A stretch of DNA of 5,388 bases from Candidatus Bathyarchaeota archaeon (GTDB lineage: Archaea; Thermoproteota; Bathyarchaeia; Bathyarchaeales; Bathyarchaeaceae). The stretch covers positions 1 through 5,388 of the forward strand of contig JAGLRI010000097.1 in assembly GCA_023136395.1 (NCBI GenBank). Direction: 5' to 3'. The stretch's first letter is position 1. Every line of letters starts with the position of its first letter. The notes beneath the pieces are model-generated. The model searched no databases. It was not told where the DNA came from and saw only the letters and a program-made list of their open reading frames with translations. The position numbers were made by a program, and so were the translations under genes. This document shows, in pieces, positions 1-4,161 of the stretch.

Positions 1-128
1 CGTGTTGCTTTCAGTATCTGCCGATACGCTATGGCTGGTCCACATCCTGCGCATGCTCGATGTCCCGGCATCAAGAGTTCGCTTTTTTCAGCTAAGTCCT
101 TTATTGGAAATTCCCATTCTAAAGCCAT
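1..128 (-). CDS. porB: Pyruvate:ferredoxin oxidoreductase, beta subunit (N-terminal fragment)
   Basis: This is the start of the thiamine-diphosphate-binding beta subunit of the 2-oxoacid:ferredoxin oxidoreductase; the left edge cuts it after 42 complete codons. I translated the minus strand by hand. It begins MALEWEFPIKDLAEKSELLM and continues into GHRACAGCGPAIAYRQILKA. The CAGCG motif is the hallmark of PorB: in the family its cysteines are the first ligands of the proximal [4Fe-4S] cluster. The family is usually about 290-320 residues, so roughly 85% of the gene lies outside the window, including the thiamine-diphosphate motif. The ATG start is supported by a GGAGG ribosome binding site 7 bases upstream and by a gap of only 14 bases from the porA stop. 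It is the last visible gene of the porCDAB operon. Identification is firm despite the truncation. Pyruvate as substrate is inferred from porA. Confidence 0.93.
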   Translation of the reverse strand, partial: MALEWEFPIKDLAEKSELLMPGHRACAGCGPAIAYRQILKAT

Positions 129-142
129 TCTTCCGCCTCCAT

Positions 143-1375
143 TTATTCTCTTAATCCTAAGAAACGCACCGGATTTTCAACCCTTTTTATTTTGAGGATT
201 TTTTCTAGATCCTCATAGATTTCGTATAAGAGGCTTGGGGGCATGTCCCTTCCTCCCAGTCCGTATATGTAATTGGTTATGTATGGACGTTCTGGGACTT
301 CATATAATGTGTGACGTATCTCGTGGAATATTGGTCCTCCCTGAGATCCAAAACTGTGACTTCGATCCATTACTGCTATGGCTTTTACGTTTCCCAACGC
401 CTTGATCACGTCCTGTGTTGGGAACGGTCGGTATGTGCGTATGCGGAGCAATCCGGCTTTCGTTCCCCTAGCGCGAAGCTGATCCACCACTGTTTTAACT
501 GTCCCAGCTGTTGATCCTATACATATAATTGCTATATCCGCGTCTTCTAGATGGTAAGATTCGATAAGCCCGTTCCCATACCTTCGCCCACTTATTTCTG
601 CAAATTTGTTATGTACTTTTTTGATAATTTGTGTTGATTCCTGTATCGCTTCTTCCTGTTGTCTTTTCTGTTCGAGGTAGAAGTTTGGTAAACTGACAGG
701 ACCCATTGTTATTGGATTTTCTGGGTCTAGTTTAAACGGCACCAGCTTTCCTTCATGGTTTCTTACTAGAGGTATTTGCCTTGTTCCAACGAATTTTTGA
801 ACGACTTCGTTTGATAATACACAAATATTTTCTAACGTATGACTGAGAATAAAACCATCTAACATTACCATCGCAGGTAGAAGTATACTTGGATCCTCGG
901 CTATTTGAAATGCTTGTATGATGGAGTCGTATGCTTCCTGTGAATTTTCAACGTAGATTTGTATCCAGCACGCATCTCGTTCTACCATACTGTCTGTATG
1001 GTCGCAGTGTATGTTTAAAGGTGCAGATAGGGCCCGGTTTACTATCGCCATCACAACTGGTACTCTGCAGCCTGATGTTACGTATAAAATTTCATGCATC
1101 AAGGCTAGACCCGCGGATCCTGATGAGGTGAATGTTCTCACACCCATGGCTGCAGCAGTTAAGCAAGCTGTTATGGCGCTGTGTTCGGACTCTGTACACA
1201 CAAATTCCGTATCCATTTCTCCGTTATTTACATAATCGCTAATTCTTTCAACAATTATGGTTTGAGGAGTTATCGGATACGCCGCTATTACATCTACATC
1301 TGATTGTTTCACGGCATACGCTATCGCCTCGTCCCCACTTAAAGCAAGCATTTCTTGTTTAGTTATTGTCGCCAT
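143..1375 (-). CDS. porA: Pyruvate:ferredoxin oxidoreductase, alpha subunit
   Basis: This is the 410-residue alpha subunit of a four-subunit cytoplasmic 2-oxoacid:ferredoxin oxidoreductase (oxidative decarboxylation to acetyl-CoA, CO2 and reduced ferredoxin), and the length is normal for archaeal PorA. The N-terminal pyrimidine-binding domain shows YPITPQT (33-39), whose Thr contacts substrate in this family, then TESEHSAI (61-68), GLALMHE (89-95) and NRALSAPLNIHCDHTD (113-128). The NIHxDHxD version of that last motif is the one I associate with pyruvate rather than branched-chain 2-oxoacid enzymes. The C-terminal transketolase-like domain shows IGSTAGTVK (286-294), DRSHSFGSQGG (337-347) and YGLGGRD (371-377). 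At 133-137 it reads RDACW where relatives usually have RD(S/T)GW. The ATG start is preceded by AAAGGAG with 12 bases of spacing, slightly long. It sits 17 bases after porD and 14 before porB. An indolepyruvate or ketoisovalerate enzyme is a less likely alternative. Confidence 0.95.
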   Translation of the reverse strand: MATITKQEMLALSGDEAIAYAVKQSDVDVIAAYPITPQTIIVERISDYVNNGEMDTEFVCTESEHSAITACLTAAAMGVRTFTSSGSAGLALMHEILYVTSGCRVPVVMAIVNRALSAPLNIHCDHTDSMVERDACWIQIYVENSQEAYDSIIQAFQIAEDPSILLPAMVMLDGFILSHTLENICVLSNEVVQKFVGTRQIPLVRNHEGKLVPFKLDPENPITMGPVSLPNFYLEQKRQQEEAIQESTQIIKKVHNKFAEISGRRYGNGLIESYHLEDADIAIICIGSTAGTVKTVVDQLRARGTKAGLLRIRTYRPFPTQDVIKALGNVKAIAVMDRSHSFGSQGGPIFHEIRHTLYEVPERPYITNYIYGLGGRDMPPSLLYEIYEDLEKILKIKRVENPVRFLGLRE

Positions 1376-1392
1376 TTTGTATCTCGTCTCCT

Positions 1393-1671
1393 TTATTCAA
1401 GCACCATTCTAATTGCTTTTCGCTGACACTCGTTGGCACATATACCGCAACCCTTGCAGTAATTATAATCAACCTCAATCTTTTCTTCTTCAGGTTTCCA
1501 TGTGATGGATCCGTCTGGACAATAAATAAAGCACATTAAGCAGTTATTGCAATTATCTTGATCCACTACCGGCTTGAATGTTCTCCAGTCTCCCGTAATG
1601 TACTCAGTTGACGGTAACCAGCACACACCAGCGATTGAGATCTCTTTCCAACCTTTCTCCTTGGAAGTCAT
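1393..1671 (-). CDS. porD: Pyruvate:ferredoxin oxidoreductase, delta subunit (2[4Fe-4S] ferredoxin-like)
   Basis: This 92-residue ferredoxin-type subunit carries electrons from the catalytic subunits to external ferredoxin. Two [4Fe-4S] motifs are complete: Cys41, 44, 47 and 51 (CNNCLMCFIYCP) and Cys72, 75, 78 and 82 (CKGCGICANEC). In the usual bacterial-type pattern each fourth cysteine is followed by proline; the first site keeps it (Pro52) but the second has Gln83. The 40-residue leader before the first cluster, containing GDWRTFKPVVD, is typical of PorD and separates it from free ferredoxins. The ATG overlaps the porC stop as ATGA (4-base overlap, translational coupling). It also has its own site, GGAAGGTGA, 7 bases upstream inside porC. 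An extra cysteine, Cys17, lies in the leader. Length and order match the archaeal porCDAB layout. No frameshift is visible. Confidence 0.95.
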   Translation of the reverse strand: MTSKEKGWKEISIAGVCWLPSTEYITGDWRTFKPVVDQDNCNNCLMCFIYCPDGSITWKPEEEKIEVDYNYCKGCGICANECQRKAIRMVLE

Positions 1672-2225
1672 TCTGGTGTCACCTTCCTATATGCCACGTT
1701 TAACACTTCCACGTTTCTCTCGGCAATTTTTAATGGAAACCTTTCTTTTATGGCTTTTTCTAAGCTTCTTAGGTCAACGATTCCTGTTGCACTAGTTACC
1801 GCTCCAAGCATCGCGGTGTTAGTAATTGGCCTCCCCAATATTTTAACTGCAATTTCTGTTGCGGGGATAGTCCACAATTTATGTCCAATAAGTTTTAATT
1901 GCTCTCGGATTTCTCCCGGGCTCTCCCTAGTGTTGATAACGAGGACACCATCTTCTGGAAGACCTTCAGCTACTGGAACCGTCTTCGCTAGATTTGAGTC
2001 GAGAACTACAACCACGTCTGGTGTATAGATGTTGCAATGCATTTTAATTGGATTGTCACTGATTCTCGTGAAAGCTCGCATAGGAGCTCCCATGCGCTCT
2101 GGTCCGAAATCTGGAAATGACTGAATATACTTTCCTGCATGTATAGCAGCTTTAGCAAGAAGTTCGCTTGCTGTCCACGCTCCTTGTCCACCTCTACCGT
2201 GCCACCTAATCTCCTGCAGTACCAC
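1668..2225 (-). CDS. porC: Pyruvate:ferredoxin oxidoreductase, gamma subunit
   Basis: This is the 185-residue gamma subunit of the 2-oxoacid:ferredoxin oxidoreductase and the first gene of the operon. In fused bacterial enzymes the same domain binds coenzyme A. It shows EIRWHGRGGQGA (5-16), SFPDFGPERMGAP (36-48) with AFTRIS (51-56), TPDVVVVLD (68-76) and GRPITNTAMLGA (131-142), all standard PorC landmarks in the right order. The start is a GTG, giving MVLQEIRWHG. Relatives begin one to a few residues before EIRWHG, and no in-frame ATG fits better. The upstream sequence GAAGGGAAAGTAAAG is only a weak ribosome binding site, so initiation may rely little on Shine-Dalgarno pairing. Its stop overlaps the porD start by 4 bases. 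The promoter should lie in the AT-rich region to the right. Pyruvate specificity is inferred from PorA, not from this protein. Confidence 0.95.
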   Translation of the reverse strand: MVLQEIRWHGRGGQGAWTASELLAKAAIHAGKYIQSFPDFGPERMGAPMRAFTRISDNPIKMHCNIYTPDVVVVLDSNLAKTVPVAEGLPEDGVLVINTRESPGEIREQLKLIGHKLWTIPATEIAVKILGRPITNTAMLGAVTSATGIVDLRSLEKAIKERFPLKIAERNVEVLNVAYRKVTPE

Positions 2226-2273
2226 CTTTACTTTCCCTTCTTTAGATCTTCTTCAAATAGAATTTTGTTTTTG

Positions 2274-2286
2274 ATTTATATTTAAT
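2274..2286 (-). promoter_or_regulatory. Candidate TATA box of the porCDAB operon
   Basis: On the minus strand this reads ATTAAATATAAAT, a good match to an archaeal TATA box. Transcription would start about 25 bases downstream, near 2253, leaving a leader of roughly 28 bases before the porC GTG. Other AT-rich boxes further out (minus-strand GTTTAAAAG and TATTTAAAG around 2344-2359) could serve instead with a leader near 100 bases. The surroundings are so AT-rich that the choice is uncertain. Confidence 0.4.
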
Positions 2287-2384
2287 TATGTTATAAATAT
2301 AAATTAAAATATATTATAAGTACTATCAAACGAAATCCCTCTTTAAATAGCTTTTAAACACATATATAATATTGTTGTTTATTA

Positions 2385-2443
2385 TTGTTACAAATCAAAT
2401 AAATACAAAAACATTATTTTAAATTTGTAACAACAGTTGTTAC
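2385..2443. promoter_or_regulatory. Palindrome plus half-site, likely transcription-factor operator
   Basis: The core is the perfect interrupted palindrome GTAACAAC-A-GTTGTTAC at 2427-2443, flanked by a further matching TT/AA pair one base outwards on each side. A third copy of the half-site, TTGTTAC, lies at 2385-2391. It also forms an 11-base perfect inverted repeat (TTGTTACAAAT at 2385-2395, ATTTGTAACAA at 2423-2433). The three half-site centres lie at 2388, 2430 and 2440. Those spacings of 42 and 10 bases are close to whole helical turns, so all three would face the same side of DNA. This is the pattern of a dimeric helix-turn-helix regulator with cooperative binding. The regulator is not in the window. 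The site lies about 200 bases from porC and 160 from ogg. Confidence 0.5.
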
Positions 2444-2559
2444 GAAAACACAACTCGGTCTTAAAAATCCTATAACCACTAAAGTAAGAGTATTAAAATT
2501 CCCTCGAAATCCTACAACGTAATTTTGAATTAGGAACAATTTGGAATGCATGAACTGGA

Positions 2560-2588
2560 AAATATAAATCCAAACTAAAAAATATAAC
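2560..2588 (+). promoter_or_regulatory. Candidate TATA boxes of ogg
   Basis: Two TATA-like boxes lie close together on the plus strand: AAATATAAATC at 2560-2570 and AAAAATATAACC at about 2578-2588. With the usual archaeal spacing of about 26 bases they would start transcription near 2592 and near 2609. Both predictions fall essentially at the ogg start codons (GTG 2595, ATG 2607), and no Shine-Dalgarno sequence is present, so a leaderless or nearly leaderless mRNA is likely. Confidence 0.45.
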
Positions 2589-2606
2589 CCTTACGTGATA
2601 CGAGTC

Positions 2607-3497
2607 ATGGAGATTCAATTAAGTCATTCAATCACACCCTTCAATTTAGATCATACCCTAAGCTGTGGTCAGGTTTTTAGATGGGAGAAAATGGACAATC
2701 AGTGGTTTGGTGTTGTACAAGAAAATGTGATTAAAATCAGGCATGATGGCAATAAACTTTTTTTTCAGACATTTCCTGAAAAAATGGAGATCAATTTTAT
2801 AAAGAGATATTTTGGACTGGACAATGATCTACCTCACATTCTCTTTCATATAAATAAGGATGAACACATAAAGAGAGCCATTCAAAATCTCTATGGATTG
2901 AGAATTGTTCGGCAAGAAGCCTGGGAGTGCCTAATCTCATACATCTGTGCAACTAACAAGAACATTTTGGCTATCAAGAACATGATTCTTAACTTATCTA
3001 AAAGATTTGGAAAAAAAATATTTTTTGAGGGTCGTGATTTCTACACATTCCCTAAGCCTAGTAAATTAGCTGAAGCTGGTCTTGATGAAATAAGAAAATG
3101 CAAACTAGGGTTCAGAGCAGAACGGGTCTTAGACGCCTCTAGAATAATATGCAAGAAAGAATTTGATTTGGAAGCCATTCGGACAAAAGATTATACAAAA
3201 GCCAAACATGAATTAATGTCATTATCAGGTGTAGGGCATAAGGTTGCCGATTGCGTTCTACTGTTCTCTATGGATAAGTTTGAAGCTTTTCCTGTTGACG
3301 TCTGGGTAAAGCGAATAATTATGGGATTATATCACAATTTTTTTGAACGGTCCTTTATTGAAAAAGTTTTGAGGAGTAGTTCAATTACATCTCAAGATTA
3401 TATGAAAATTAACTCCTTTGGTAGAGAATATTTTGGGGACTATGCTGGTTATGCCCAAGAATATTTATTCCATTTCAAACGAATTCAACAACGGTAA
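2607..3497 (+). CDS. ogg: 8-oxoguanine DNA glycosylase/lyase, OGG1 type
   Basis: This base-excision repair enzyme removes 8-oxoguanine from DNA and can nick the abasic site by beta-elimination. It is 296 residues from the ATG and resembles eukaryotic OGG1 (the Ogg1 family, distinct from compact Ogg2 and AGOG). Seen from the ATG: N-terminal domain with CGQVFRW (20-26), equivalent to GQSFRW of human OGG1; ICATNKNI (113-120); LGFRAERV (167-174); and the helix-hairpin-helix LSGVGHKVADC (206-216). Lys212 matches catalytic Lys249 and Asp231 in FPVDV matches Asp268. The C-terminal YAQEYLF places Gln284 and Phe288 at the human Gln315 and Phe319 oxoG-pocket positions. Human Asn150 and Arg154 correspond to Lys118 and Ala122. 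An in-frame GTG at 2595 would add MIRV; I prefer the ATG because there is no ribosome binding site and the usual domain start is already complete. The gene looks more AT-rich than its neighbours. Confidence 0.93.
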   Translation: MEIQLSHSITPFNLDHTLSCGQVFRWEKMDNQWFGVVQENVIKIRHDGNKLFFQTFPEKMEINFIKRYFGLDNDLPHILFHINKDEHIKRAIQNLYGLRIVRQEAWECLISYICATNKNILAIKNMILNLSKRFGKKIFFEGRDFYTFPKPSKLAEAGLDEIRKCKLGFRAERVLDASRIICKKEFDLEAIRTKDYTKAKHELMSLSGVGHKVADCVLLFSMDKFEAFPVDVWVKRIIMGLYHNFFERSFIEKVLRSSSITSQDYMKINSFGREYFGDYAGYAQEYLFHFKRIQQR

Positions 3498-3553
3498 TGT
3501 CTCGGAAAAGATGACGGAATAAATTTAGTCGATGTTAAAAAACTATTATGTAT

Positions 3554-3563
3554 CTTAGTTTTT
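3554..3563 (+). terminator. Possible T-rich terminator after ogg
   Basis: CTTAGTTTTT ends in a run of five T about 60 bases after the ogg stop. Archaeal RNA polymerase can terminate on such runs without a hairpin, and I see no convincing stem before it. The support is only the T-run and its position between two plus-strand genes. Confidence 0.25.
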
Positions 3564-3615
3564 CGTGGAGAATCAAGTAGAAATTGATAATTATTAACTC
3601 TTGAGATTTTTAGCT

Positions 3616-3628
3616 AAAGCTTAAAAGG
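3616..3628 (+). promoter_or_regulatory. Candidate BRE/TATA promoter of albA
   Basis: The plus strand reads AAAGCTTAAAAGG, which combines a purine-rich BRE-like AAAG with a TTAAAAGG box, a form common at strongly expressed archaeal genes. Transcription would start near 3648-3651, giving a leader of roughly 30 bases. That leader contains the strong ribosome binding site GGAGG at 3664-3668. Strong expression would suit an abundant chromatin protein. Confidence 0.5.
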
Positions 3629-3633
3629 AACCT

Positions 3634-3672
3634 ATGCTCCGTACAGTGATTGATTTGATCTCTGGAGGATAA
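3634..3672 (+). other. Possible leader mini-ORF before albA
   Basis: An open frame of 12 codons, ATG to TAA, encodes MLRTVIDLISGG. Its last codons (GGA GGA TAA) contain the albA ribosome binding site, and its stop lies 6 bases before the albA ATG in the same frame. If transcription starts near 3648, the ATG would not be on the mRNA, although an in-frame GTG at 3646 could be read from a nearly leaderless transcript. Short open frames of this size occur by chance, so this is only a candidate. Confidence 0.2.
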
Positions 3673-3678
3673 AAACGT

Positions 3679-3999
3679 ATGTCTGAGTCAGATAAAAGCA
3701 AACCAGAAGAATCCCGTAAGCCGACAGAAAATATTATGTATATTGGAACTAAACCCCCCATGAGCTATGTCATGGCGACCCTATCTTCATTAAATAATCA
3801 AGATAGCAATCAACTCGTCTTCAAAGCTCGAGGTAGAGCCATTTCAATAGCAGTTGATGTAGTCGAAATTACTCGCCGTCGCTTTATGAGAGATAAACTC
3901 GCAGTTAAAGACATAAAGATAGGCACCGAACAAGTCGGCGAAGCAGGTGACACTCGAAACGTTTCAACGATTGAAATAACAGTTGAACGCACGGATTAA
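3679..3999 (+). CDS. albA: Alba family DNA/RNA-binding chromatin protein
   Basis: This 106-residue Alba protein is a small abundant dimer that coats and bridges DNA and also binds RNA. The core fold is clear: NIMYIGTKPPMSYVMA (18-33), LNN (38-40), KARGRAIS (49-56), AVDVVEITRRRFM (58-70) and a final strand with VSTIEITVER (95-104). In Sulfolobus Alba the first motif is IGKKP, with Lys16 acetylated and Lys17 also contacting DNA. Here it is IGTKP, so the Lys16 position is Thr24 while Lys25 stays. The ARGRAIS loop, also involved in nucleic-acid and dimer contacts, is intact. A charged tail of about 17 residues (MSESDKSKPEESRKPTE) precedes the fold and is longer than in short Alba proteins. The ATG is well supported by GGAGG 10 bases upstream. 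It is monocistronic as far as visible, and converges on the EF-1alpha gene. Confidence 0.95.
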   Translation: MSESDKSKPEESRKPTENIMYIGTKPPMSYVMATLSSLNNQDSNQLVFKARGRAISIAVDVVEITRRRFMRDKLAVKDIKIGTEQVGEAGDTRNVSTIEITVERTD

Positions 4000-4050
4000 C
4001 GTTAAACCGAAATAATATCCTCTCACTAACATAAAATTTTTGACCGAAAG

Positions 4051-4073
4051 GCATTATACAGAAGTTATAATGC
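4051..4073. repeat. Perfect 8-base-pair stem-loop between albA and EF-1alpha
   Basis: GCATTATA (4051-4058) and TATAATGC (4066-4073) are exact reverse complements around the 7-base loop CAGAAGT. A G:T pair can extend the stem by one. No T-run follows on the plus strand, so it is not a classic intrinsic terminator. It could protect the albA mRNA 3' end or be a protein site. Confidence 0.45.
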
Positions 4074-4116
4074 TATTAACATTGAAAAACAAAAGTGTTA
4101 TTAGTTTTAGAACCTC

Positions 4117-4143
4117 AAAAAAAGGGAGAAAGCTTCCTTTTTT
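4117..4143. terminator. Likely bidirectional terminator between convergent albA and EF-1alpha
   Basis: The arms AAAAAAGGGAG (4118-4128) and CTTCCTTTTTT (4133-4143) pair over 11 positions, with one G:T pair on the plus strand, around an AAAG loop. Each strand therefore gives a hairpin ending in six or seven T. It starts 18 bases beyond the EF-1alpha stop on the minus strand and about 120 bases after the albA stop, so it can serve both convergent genes. T-rich ends are the main archaeal termination signal, and the stem may simply follow from A and T tracts on both sides. Confidence 0.6.
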
Positions 4144-4161
4144 AATCGTTGATGATTGGGT

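Larger units (their letters stand above)
2226..2606. other. Divergent intergenic region between por operon and ogg
   Basis: This is about 380 bases of AT-rich, non-coding-looking DNA between two divergently transcribed units. It contains TATA-like boxes facing both ways, a 17-base palindrome with an extra half-site (2385-2443), and tandem TATA-like boxes at 2341-2350 and 2351-2358 (CTTTAAATAG then CTTTTAAA). There is an imperfect AT-only dyad at 2291-2319. A 12-base near-repeat AAATCCTAyAAC occurs at 2465-2476 and 2507-2518. I see no tRNA, no convincing small protein gene and no mobile-element end. Such a long spacer is unusual beside the compact por operon and suggests dense regulation or a small RNA. 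Confidence 0.6.

Noticed and set aside
311..514. Plus-strand open frames antisense to porA (also near 931-1235)
   Set aside because: They lie opposite a complete, motif-rich PorA and have no start signals or recognisable domains.
2291..2319. AT-only imperfect dyad TTATAAATATA...TATATTATAA
   Set aside because: It is made only of A and T in a very AT-rich stretch, so such dyads are expected by chance; it overlaps likely promoter DNA.
3810..3992. Minus-strand open frame antisense to albA
   Set aside because: It is fully contained in the conserved Alba core on the other strand and has no independent support.
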